From: Chloroflexota bacterium
Lineage (GTDB): Bacteria; Chloroflexota; Dehalococcoidia; SM23-28-2; RBG-16-64-32
NCBI GenBank assembly: GCA_005880075.1
Contig: VBJT01000123.1
Coordinates: 1 to 5,806, forward strand
Length of the DNA stretch: 5,806 nt
Direction of reading: 5' to 3'
Positions within the stretch are counted from its first letter, which is position 1; each line of letters begins with the position of its first letter. Positions 1-5,618 of this stretch are shown piece after piece. The translations under genes and the position numbers were made by a program. Below the pieces are notes generated by a model, which worked only from the letters and a program-made list of their open reading frames with translations, searched no databases and was not told where the DNA came from.

Positions 1-1
1 A

Positions 2-1135
2 CTGCTGGTTGCTGATTCGGGTGCCGGACCCACCAAGCTAAACCCCGACAACGGGGACACGTCGCTCATCGCGTCGCTGCCTAACGTTACGGATGTAATC
101 CAAGTTGGGCGGCGAGAATACATGGCGTTGACAGGCGGGAGCGAGGCCCCCACCGACGGTAGGTTATGGCGAATTAAGGACGGCGACGTGACCGAAGTCG
201 CGGACCTGGGCAAATTCGAGGCAGACCATGACCCTGACGGCGCGGGCGTCGACTCTAACCCGTACCATCTGGCGAAGTTGACCCGCAATAAGTTCTTGGT
301 TGCAGACGCCGGCGGCAACGACATTCTGATCGTCGATACGGACGGAAATATTGACTGGGTGGCTGTCTTGCCGAAGCATGAAATACCCACGCAGCCGGTA
401 AAGGACGCGGCGGGATGCCCGGCCGGTCCGCCAGACATCTGTGGTTTGCCGGATACGTTTGAGGCCGATGCTGTCGCCACCGGGGTTGCTGTTGGCCCCG
501 ACGGCGGGATTTACGCCGGGGAACTCACCGGCTTTCCAGCGACGCCCGGCTTCTCGCGAATATGGCGGATTGAACCCGACGCTCGCCATGTGACGTGCGG
601 GACGGACGATGGCGAGTGCACACAAGTCCAGATTTCCAACGACTGCATCGACTTCGGCCCTCAGGGCTGTGGGCCGGAGCAGGGGCCGCGGACATCGATC
701 GTCGATATGACTTTCGGCAAAGACGGCACTGCATACGTCGTGGAGCTGGATGAGGCCAGCTGGCTTGCTGCGACCGAGGGCGGAGGAGGCAAGGGCGGCA
801 CCGTAAACGCCTGCAAGAGCCAAAATGGCGGCGGCGATGACAATGGTGAGGGTCACCACGACAACGGCACCGTCAAGTGGTCTTGCCATGCGATCGCGAC
901 AGGGCTGCCGTTCCCGCTGGCGGCGGCGGTCACCGGTCATTCCGTCTACGTAACGCTCGCGCACGGCCCCGAGGGCCCGTTTGAAGTTGCGGTCCTAACC
1001 AACGGCGGCGATGGGGAAGACGACGGAGAGCACGGAGGCGGGGATCATGGGAACGGCAACGGCGACAGTGGTGACAACGGCGACAACGGGAACGGAAACA
1101 ATGACCATGAAGGCGGAGGCCGCACGGACGACTGA
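2..1135 (+). CDS. ScyD/ScyE-like beta-propeller protein, 5' end missing
   Basis: The reading frame is open from base 2 to the TGA at 1133-1135, giving 377 visible residues; the N-terminus lies outside the window. The ATG at 122 is internal, because the 40 codons before it also encode family-like sequence (LLVADSGAG near base 2). Family marks are repeated blade motifs: FLVADAGGNDILIVD (bases 293-337), GVAVGPDGGIYAGELTGFP (482-538) and a later MTFGKDGTAYVVELD (707-751). The ScyD/ScyE family is predicted to form extracellular NHL-like propellers. It is named after scytonemin-cluster proteins of cyanobacteria but occurs widely, and its function is unknown. Eight cysteines lie downstream of 122, which would suit disulfides in an exported protein, although no signal peptide can be seen here. 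A Gly/Asp/Asn/His-rich insert (about 824-868) and a similar tail (about 1001-1132) are unusual. Family assignment is fairly confident; the role is not known. Confidence 0.8.
   Translation: MLVADSGAGPTKLNPDNGDTSLIASLPNVTDVIQVGRREYMALTGGSEAPTDGRLWRIKDGDVTEVADLGKFEADHDPDGAGVDSNPYHLAKLTRNKFLVADAGGNDILIVDTDGNIDWVAVLPKHEIPTQPVKDAAGCPAGPPDICGLPDTFEADAVATGVAVGPDGGIYAGELTGFPATPGFSRIWRIEPDARHVTCGTDDGECTQVQISNDCIDFGPQGCGPEQGPRTSIVDMTFGKDGTAYVVELDEASWLAATEGGGGKGGTVNACKSQNGGGDDNGEGHHDNGTVKWSCHAIATGLPFPLAAAVTGHSVYVTLAHGPEGPFEVAVLTNGGDGEDDGEHGGGDHGNGNGDSGDNGDNGNGNNDHEGGGRTDD
1001..1132 (+). repeat. Low-complexity Gly/Asp/Asn/His coding tail
   Basis: The last 44 codons of the ScyD/ScyE-like gene encode almost only Gly, Asp, Asn, Glu and His. 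Part of this is an imperfect 9-nt tandem repeat at 1061-1096 (units such as GGTGACAAC and GGCGACAAC) encoding GDS-GDN-GDN-GNG. A shorter insert of the same composition lies at about 824-868. Such tails are probably disordered; the acidic and His residues could bind metal ions, but this is only inferred. Confidence 0.75.
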
Positions 1136-1150
1136 GTAGAAGACGACTGA

Positions 1151-1188
1151 GCATACGAGCCGGCTCCCCGCCGGCTCGTATGCTTTTT
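1151..1188 (+). terminator. Rho-independent terminator after the ScyD/ScyE-like gene
   Basis: A perfect 14-bp inverted repeat pairs 1151-1164 with 1170-1183 around a 5-nt loop (TCCCC). It is followed at once by five T residues (1184-1188). It begins 15 nt after the stop codon at 1133-1135. This is a textbook intrinsic terminator and separates the ScyD/ScyE-like gene from the pdxT unit. Confidence 0.93.
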
Positions 1189-1290
1189 AGGGTGTTCTGA
1201 CGGGCTGGACTTTGCTCGATGAGTGCATTGAGAGCGAGTCACCGGAGCCGCCACTGATTCCAAGTCCCATCGCCCCTCCTTCCGTCAATT

Positions 1291-1310
1291 GCATCCTGGT
1301 GCATGGATGC
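1291..1310. repeat. Small inverted repeat upstream of pdxT
   Basis: GCATCC (1291-1296) pairs with GGATGC (1305-1310) around an 8-nt spacer. It is the only other dyad I noticed in the 1136-1359 intergenic region. It lacks a T-tract, so it is not a terminator. It could be an operator half-site pair about 50 nt before pdxT, or chance. Apart from this, the terminator and the promoter candidate, I see nothing in this region. Confidence 0.3.
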
Positions 1311-1341
1311 CTCGCTCCCACGATGCGGCCGTTCGAGTGAC

Positions 1342-1350
1342 TGTTAAAAT
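1342..1350 (+). promoter_or_regulatory. Candidate extended -10 promoter for the pdxT operon
   Basis: TGTTAAAAT fits the extended -10 pattern TG-n-TAnAAT, with TAAAAT at 1345-1350. It stands out as AT-rich in GC-rich surroundings. No good -35 element is seen 16-18 nt upstream. Transcription would start near 1356-1358, only a few bases before the TTG start at 1360, giving a nearly leaderless message that would exclude most of the GAGGTG ribosome-binding motif. Confidence 0.4.
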
Positions 1351-1351
1351 A

Positions 1352-1357
1352 GAGGTG
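1352..1357 (+). promoter_or_regulatory. Ribosome binding site supporting the TTG start of pdxT
   Basis: GAGGTG lies just before the TTG at 1360, with four bases between GAGG and the start codon, slightly close. In the pdxT frame a TAA at 1345-1347 precedes the start, and no ATG, GTG or other TTG lies between, so TTG at 1360 is the only start that keeps the conserved N-terminus. Confidence 0.6.
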
Positions 1358-1359
1358 CC

Positions 1360-1974
1360 TTGACTATCATTGGAGTTCTCGCTCTCCAGGGCGATTTCAT
1401 AGAACACGAGTCGATGCTGCGGCGCCTGGGCGTCGTGACGCGGCAAGTGAGGTCCGCCGAAGACCTGCGCGGGCTCGATGGGCTAATTATTCCGGGTGGG
1501 GAGAGCACCACGTTCTGCCGGTTGATGGAAGACTTCAAATTGTACGAGCCGGTCGGAGCCTTTGTGAAGACGGGAGCGCCTGTTTGGGGGACTTGTGCGG
1601 GGATGATCGTGCTTGCGCGCAACGCCTCGGATCTGGATTTTCCCACTCTTGAGGCGTTGGACATGGAAATCCTCCGAAATGCGTACGGGCGACAGGTCGA
1701 CAGCTTCGAGTCGGACCTGGACGTCCCGGAGTTGGGTGGGGAGCCGTTCCATGCCGTTTTCATTCGCGCGCCGGTGGTGGCCAGTGTGGGACCGGGGGTC
1801 GAAGTAATGGCCAGCACGAGAAATGACGCAGCAGGACGGGACGAACCCGTCGCTGTGCGGCAGGGATCAGTAATAGCGACCTCGTTTCATCCTGAGCTGA
1901 CAAATGACGAGCGGTTCCACCGGTATTTCCTGGACCTAGTTCGATCATCCGGCCGAAGCGCTGGCTCGAAATGA
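1360..1974 (+). CDS. pdxT: Pyridoxal 5'-phosphate synthase glutaminase subunit PdxT
   Basis: PdxT hydrolyses glutamine and channels the ammonia to PdxS, which builds PLP from ribose 5-phosphate and glyceraldehyde 3-phosphate. The 204-residue product matches the usual family length. Visible marks are the N-terminus IIGVLALQGDFIEH, the oxyanion-region IPGGEST (43-50), the nucleophile Cys79 in WGTCAGM, RNAYGRQVDSFE (106-117), and the His177/Glu179 pair in SFHPEL, completing a class I amidotransferase triad. The start is TTG, fixed by an in-frame stop at 1345-1347. It is the first gene of a compact unit, and its stop overlaps the next start in ATGA (1971-1974). The usual partner pdxS is not adjacent: upstream are a terminator and an unrelated gene, so PdxS must be encoded elsewhere. 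Confidence 0.97.
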   Translation: MTIIGVLALQGDFIEHESMLRRLGVVTRQVRSAEDLRGLDGLIIPGGESTTFCRLMEDFKLYEPVGAFVKTGAPVWGTCAGMIVLARNASDLDFPTLEALDMEILRNAYGRQVDSFESDLDVPELGGEPFHAVFIRAPVVASVGPGVEVMASTRNDAAGRDEPVAVRQGSVIATSFHPELTNDERFHRYFLDLVRSSGRSAGSK

Positions 1975-2900
1975 GTTCGCCCCGGCGTCCGCTGCCGACC
2001 GACCTGGTTGCGCTCGTCTCGTTCGATGGGACGGTGCATCCTAACGAGGCCAAACCGCTCGACCGGCTGGGCCTGGACGAACGCGCGCATCCTCTGGAGT
2101 CGACGATCGAGCAGTGGTTCTCGTTCGCGACTGGCAAACACACGTGGGTGAGCGTCCGAGGCGCAACCATTCGTGGCTTAATCTCGGCGCGCCGGCGGGC
2201 CAAGCCGTCGGCCTGGGAGGTCGATGCCCTCATTGATGTGGATGAGGACGAAGAGGTGGCGCTATCGCTATTGAGTCGAATGATAGGCGGGATCACCAAA
2301 CAGCGGGGCGAACGGGTCTTTCTGCGACTCGATGCGGGGAGCCACGTATCGCAGGCGGCACGCAGGGCCAGCTTCTTTCCTTACGCGAATGAGACGCTTT
2401 ACCGTCTCGATTCGGCTCCGCCTTCCGAGGAGACAGAGGTGCCGTTCCGGCCACGCGGAAAAAGCGATCTCGTCGGCGTCTTTCAGCTATATAGTCATTC
2501 CGTACCGGCGAACGTAAGAGCGATCGAGGGCGCGACCTTTCGCGAATGGCAAGCGGCTGAGGAATCATGGGGAGGAGGCACGAAGGACCTACTTTTGGAG
2601 GAGGACGGGATAATCAGCGCGTGGCTGCGGATTCTTCGCGGCCAGACCGGCCGCTTTTCTTTGATCGCTCAAAGCACACGCTTCACCGTTGACGAGCTTG
2701 TCCGGAGCGCGCTCTCGTACCTCAATGGCAGCCGCCGGGTGCTCAGTCTCGTACCGGAATACAACGGCACCTGGGCGGCATCCCTTGAGCGGCTGGGGTT
2801 CCAGCCGGTCGCAGGGTACACTTGCTATGCCCAGCGGCTGGTCAAGCCGGCTGGGGAACTGGCTCACGAGACGGCAGGTCAAGCCATTCCGGTTAGCTAG
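1971..2900 (+). CDS. Tandem GNAT-fold protein, probably degenerate
   Basis: The 309-residue product appears to hold two GNAT-like halves, about residues 10-146 and 164-290. Each ends in the alpha4-beta-hairpin pattern typical of GNAT proteins: AARRASFFPYANETLYRL in the first half and SLERLGFQPVAGYTCYAQRL in the second. GNAT enzymes transfer acyl groups from acyl-CoA to amines. However, neither half shows a clear Q/R-x-x-G-x-G/A loop for the CoA pyrophosphate: the expected region reads DVDEDEEVALSLLSRM in one half and AQSTRFTVDELVRSAL in the other. Catalytic activity is therefore doubtful, and a binding or structural role is possible. The ATG overlaps the pdxT stop (ATGA), no Shine-Dalgarno sequence is visible, and translational coupling is likely. 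No signal peptide or membrane segment is seen. The fold call is moderately confident; substrate and function are unknown. Confidence 0.72.
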   Translation: MSSPRRPLPTDLVALVSFDGTVHPNEAKPLDRLGLDERAHPLESTIEQWFSFATGKHTWVSVRGATIRGLISARRRAKPSAWEVDALIDVDEDEEVALSLLSRMIGGITKQRGERVFLRLDAGSHVSQAARRASFFPYANETLYRLDSAPPSEETEVPFRPRGKSDLVGVFQLYSHSVPANVRAIEGATFREWQAAEESWGGGTKDLLLEEDGIISAWLRILRGQTGRFSLIAQSTRFTVDELVRSALSYLNGSRRVLSLVPEYNGTWAASLERLGFQPVAGYTCYAQRLVKPAGELAHETAGQAIPVS

Positions 2901-2904
2901 CAAC

Positions 2905-4431
2905 ATGTTGAACGTCACGGACGACCTGGACGCATTGATCGATGTTCTGCCGGTCCATGTCGCCGCCACCCTCCGGGGACGTCTAAACAACTTTGAGCTC
3001 CTGGAAATAGTAATGGACCTGGGCCGGCCGCCGGAGGCCCGTTATCCGGGCGAGGAAGTGATCCTAAGCGAGTCCGAGGTGTCGCAGGAAGACATAGATG
3101 CGGTCGTCTCGCGGATCGGCGAGTTTACCGCGGACAACCGGGCGGGCATTGAAAGGACATTGCACCGGATTTCTTGCATTCGAAACCGGAAGGGCCAGAT
3201 CGTCGGCCTGACTTGCCGTGTTGGACGAGCGGTATTCGGCACTATTCGTATCATCGAAGACCTGGTAAGGACTGGAAAGAGCGTGCTGCTGTTGGGAAGG
3301 CCCGGGGTGGGCAAGACAACGATGCTGCGGGAAGTCGCGCGCTTTCTGGCTGACGAACTGAACAAGCGCGTCGTAGTGGTTGACACATCGAATGAAATTG
3401 CCGGTGACGGCGATATCCCACACCCCGGCATCGGCAGCGCGCGGCGCATGCAAGTGCCAGCGCCAGAGCTACAACACAAGGTGATGATCGAGGCGGTTGA
3501 GAATCATATGCCGGAAGTGATCATTATTGACGAGATTGGAACGGACCTCGAGGCCGCGGCGGCACGCACGATTGCGGAGCGCGGAGTACAGCTGATCGCG
3601 ACCGCTCACGGTAACGCCCTTGAGAACATCATCATGAACCCGACGCTTTCCGATCTTGTGGGGGGTATCCAATCGGTGACGCTGAGCGACGAAGAGGCGC
3701 GCCGTCGCGGCACGCAAAAGGCGATTCTTGAACGGCGCGCCCCGCCAACATTCGTTGTGCTTGTCGAGATTCAGTCGTTCAGCAAAGTTGCGGTGCACGC
3801 CGACGTCGCCGAGGTTGTGGATGCCATCCTGAGGGGATATTCGGTTCCCCCCGAAATCCGAGAGCTGGACCCCGCAGGAGAGGTACGGTTGGGAGCCGCC
3901 GTATCGCATACTGCGGCCTCAGCTCGTGATGCCAGAGGCAGGGCGGATGTCGATGCCACGCCGGCCGGGACCCGCGAGCGGCGAATCTATCCATTTGGTG
4001 TTTCCCGGCAACGGTTGGCTCAGGCGTTGCGGGAGACACGATTTCCCGGCCAGATCGTGGACCACCTTGATGACGCGGATGTAGTGATCACCCTGCGGCC
4101 CTTCTACCGGCGCAAGCCTCAGACGTTGCACGATGCGGAATCGCGCGGAATTCCCATCTACGTGGTGAAAAGCAACACCGTACTGCAGCTGGAGCAATCG
4201 CTGCTCACGATGCGGGGAGACCGGGCAGGTGACCCCGTCATGTCCGCCCTCAACGAGGCGGAGGAGGCTATCGGCCACGTGATGAACGCTGAGAATGCGG
4301 TTGACCTCAATCCACAAAACGCCTATGTCCGCCGGCTGCAACACATGCTGGCGCAGCGGTACAACCTAGCCTCGCGCAGTCTGGGCAAGGAGCCCCACCG
4401 CTACGTTCGCATAATGCCCGGCGAAGACTAG
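2905..4431 (+). CDS. R3H-domain AAA ATPase, SpoIIIAA/Ycf45-like
   Basis: The 508-residue product resembles the single-stranded nucleic-acid-binding R3H ATPases related to SpoIIIAA and plastid/cyanobacterial Ycf45. In order: an N-terminal family region (1-110, beginning VTDDLDALIDVLP), Walker A GRPGVGKTT (131-139), DTSNEIAGDGDIPHPGIG (160-177), Walker B VIIIDEIG (205-212), a sensor-like IATAHGN (231-237), a variable linker (about 322-358), a conserved domain IYPFGVSRQRL to NTVLQLEQSL (361-433), and a C-terminal R3H domain with the R-x3-H signature R476/H480 plus SLGKEPHRYV. The cellular role of these proteins is unresolved. The frame stays open upstream to 2689, but that would overlap the GNAT-like gene by some 70 codons. 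ATG 2905, 4 nt after that gene's stop, gives the family-like N-terminus. No good Shine-Dalgarno sequence is seen, so coupling is likely. A SpoIIIAA role in sporulation should not be assumed from the name. Confidence 0.93.
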   Translation: MLNVTDDLDALIDVLPVHVAATLRGRLNNFELLEIVMDLGRPPEARYPGEEVILSESEVSQEDIDAVVSRIGEFTADNRAGIERTLHRISCIRNRKGQIVGLTCRVGRAVFGTIRIIEDLVRTGKSVLLLGRPGVGKTTMLREVARFLADELNKRVVVVDTSNEIAGDGDIPHPGIGSARRMQVPAPELQHKVMIEAVENHMPEVIIIDEIGTDLEAAAARTIAERGVQLIATAHGNALENIIMNPTLSDLVGGIQSVTLSDEEARRRGTQKAILERRAPPTFVVLVEIQSFSKVAVHADVAEVVDAILRGYSVPPEIRELDPAGEVRLGAAVSHTAASARDARGRADVDATPAGTRERRIYPFGVSRQRLAQALRETRFPGQIVDHLDDADVVITLRPFYRRKPQTLHDAESRGIPIYVVKSNTVLQLEQSLLTMRGDRAGDPVMSALNEAEEAIGHVMNAENAVDLNPQNAYVRRLQHMLAQRYNLASRSLGKEPHRYVRIMPGED

Positions 4432-5085
4432 ATGGCGGCTGCCCAGAGCCGCGGGATCTTTGTCACGCTTGAGGGCGGTGAAGGGTCCGGGAAAACGACT
4501 CTGGCCGCTGCCATCGGAGAATTCTTTGTAGATCAAGGGGAGCCAGTCTGCCTAACGCGGGAGCCGGGAGGCACGGAACTGGGCAGCCGTATTGAAAGCA
4601 TCCTGGAGGGGAAGGAGGAGAGTAGTCCGCTCAGCGCTTTGGCCGAGCTTTTGCTATTTGAGGCGGACCGCGTTCAGCACGTCTTAGAGGTAATAGTCCC
4701 GGCTTTGACCGCTGGTCAAATTGTGGTGTGCGACCGATTCACCGACTCGTCTTTGGCCTACCAAGGGTACGGCCGCGGGCTCGATCTGAACTTGATCCGG
4801 CGCTTTAACGACGAGGCGACGGGCGGCGTGGCTCCTCATCTTACGCTGCTGCTCGACGTACCGCCCGAACAGGGACTTTCGCGAGATGGTGTGCAAAAGG
4901 ACGTGACCGGACGAGAGAACGTCGAGTTCCATCAAAGCGTACGTGCAGGCTTCCTGGAGCTGGCGCATGCTGAACCCGAGCGATTCGTGGTGATCGACGG
5001 CGGACGTGCGATAGAGGAGGTGCGCGCGGAAGCGATTGCAGCTGTTACCGAAAAGGTTTCGCAGATTCGCGGGGCGACAGGGTGA
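4432..5085 (+). CDS. tmk: Thymidylate kinase (dTMP kinase)
   Basis: The enzyme phosphorylates dTMP to dTDP with ATP in the dTTP pathway. The 217-residue product has normal length. It shows the P-loop EGGEGSGKTT (14-23), LTREPGGTELG (41-51) for dTMP binding, the DRF motif (101-103) followed by SSLAYQGYGRGL (106-117), and a LID region near 151-165. The P-loop has Ser19 rather than Arg, and the LID carries Arg151 and Arg161, like bacterial type II enzymes. The common DR-x-E signature of the LID reads GREN here. ATG 4432 follows directly after the TAG of the R3H ATPase with no gap, and only a weak purine stretch lies upstream, so translation probably reinitiates from the upstream gene. The next gene is rpsT, not holB, which follows tmk in many bacteria. 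Confidence 0.97.
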   Translation: MAAAQSRGIFVTLEGGEGSGKTTLAAAIGEFFVDQGEPVCLTREPGGTELGSRIESILEGKEESSPLSALAELLLFEADRVQHVLEVIVPALTAGQIVVCDRFTDSSLAYQGYGRGLDLNLIRRFNDEATGGVAPHLTLLLDVPPEQGLSRDGVQKDVTGRENVEFHQSVRAGFLELAHAEPERFVVIDGGRAIEEVRAEAIAAVTEKVSQIRGATG

Positions 5086-5095
5086 CATTCCTCGC

Positions 5096-5124
5096 TGGAC
5101 ACCTCTATAAGGTGCCGCTATTAT
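5096..5124 (+). promoter_or_regulatory. Sigma70-type promoter for rpsT
   Basis: A -35 box TGGACA (5096-5101; five of six consensus bases) is separated by exactly 17 nt from a -10 box TATTAT (5119-5124; five of six). The predicted transcript starts near 5131, leaving a leader of about 28 nt. This gives rpsT its own promoter, starting 11 nt after the tmk stop. No terminator is seen between tmk and rpsT, so read-through from the upstream operon is also possible. Confidence 0.78.
5100..5114. repeat. Short dyad in the rpsT promoter spacer
   Basis: CACCT (5100-5104) pairs with AGGTG (5110-5114) around CTATA. The dyad sits between the -35 and -10 boxes and touches the end of the -35. It could be an operator, but a 5-bp dyad is within chance expectation. 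Confidence 0.25.
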
Positions 5125-5145
5125 GATTTGTGCCGCTTTTCTTTG

Positions 5146-5154
5146 AAGGAGAGG
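5146..5154 (+). promoter_or_regulatory. Strong ribosome binding site for rpsT
   Basis: AAGGAGAGG carries a full AAGGAG core ending at 5151, seven bases before the TTG at 5159. It is the strongest Shine-Dalgarno sequence in the window and fixes TTG as the start; no ATG or GTG gives the S20 N-terminus. Confidence 0.88.
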
Positions 5155-5158
5155 AATC

Positions 5159-5578
5159 TTGGCTACGAGATCCGCCGCAAAAGCACACCGTCAGTCTGTA
5201 AAGAGGCACCTGCGCAACCGCGCGGTCAAGAGCGCGACTAAGACGGCGGTTAAGCGTGCGAACGAAAGCATAGCCGGCGGCGACCTAGATGTCGCGCGGG
5301 ACGCTGTACGCACTGCGATAAGCGCCCTTGACCGAGCGGCTCGCAAAGGCGTCCTGCATCCGAACAACACCGGGCGCCACAAGTCCCGATTGCTCCTTCG
5401 TTATAACGCCTCCATTGCCGCGCTCCAGACGCCCATAGCCGAACGTCCGGCGCGAAAAGAGAAGCAGGGTGCTGCTAAGGCTGCCGCTTCTAGAGAATCG
5501 AAAGGCACCAAGAAAGCGAGCGCTTCGAAGACGGCAAAGGGTGGCAAGGGCGCACCGGCCAGGAGGCCCAAGAAATAG
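5159..5578 (+). CDS. rpsT: Small ribosomal subunit protein bS20 with basic C-terminal extension
   Basis: bS20 binds 16S rRNA early in assembly of the 30S subunit. Residues 1-88 match the whole family: an Ala/Lys-rich N-terminus (MATRSAAKAHRQS), the helical NRAVKSATKTAVKRANESI segment, and the diagnostic DRAARKGVLHPNNTGRHKSRL (58-78, roughly). Usual length is about 85-90 residues; this product has 139. Residues 90-139 form an extra tail with 11 Lys, 5 Arg, 12 Ala and only 3 acidic residues, histone-H1-like in composition and probably disordered. The start is TTG with a strong Shine-Dalgarno sequence; E. coli rpsT also starts with UUG, where the start codon is linked to autoregulation, but whether that holds here is unknown. 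The gene has its own promoter. No convincing terminator follows it. Confidence 0.95.
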   Translation: MATRSAAKAHRQSVKRHLRNRAVKSATKTAVKRANESIAGGDLDVARDAVRTAISALDRAARKGVLHPNNTGRHKSRLLLRYNASIAALQTPIAERPARKEKQGAAKAAASRESKGTKKASASKTAKGGKGAPARRPKK

Positions 5579-5618
5579 AATGCCGCGGACTTTCTCCCGG
5601 GGCTAGACACCCGCGCGC

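Noticed and set aside
122..124. ATG as the start of the ScyD/ScyE-like gene
   Set aside because: The same frame is open back to base 2 and encodes family-like sequence (LLVADSGAG) before the ATG, so the ATG is internal and the gene is cut by the window edge.
164..964. A long minus-strand open frame (266 codons) opposite the ScyD/ScyE-like gene
   Set aside because: The + strand frame has clear family motifs throughout. The minus-strand product shows no recognisable domain, and long antisense frames are common in GC-rich genes.
2689..2904. An upstream ATG at 2689 extending the R3H ATPase by 72 codons
   Set aside because: It would overlap the GNAT-like gene for about 210 bases in another frame, and the added residues do not look like the family. 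ATG 2905 directly follows the upstream stop and gives the expected N-terminus.
3042..3479. Minus-strand open frames opposite the R3H ATPase and pdxT
   Set aside because: They lie wholly within well-supported + strand genes, overlap each other in different frames and show no domain features.
5082..5126. A 14-codon GTG-started frame overlapping the tmk stop (GTGA)
   Set aside because: It is very short, has no Shine-Dalgarno sequence, runs through the rpsT promoter and encodes nothing recognisable; a leader peptide cannot be supported.
5579..5618. A terminator after rpsT
   Set aside because: Only a 4-bp CGGG/CCCG pairing can be drawn, and there is no T-tract; not enough to call.
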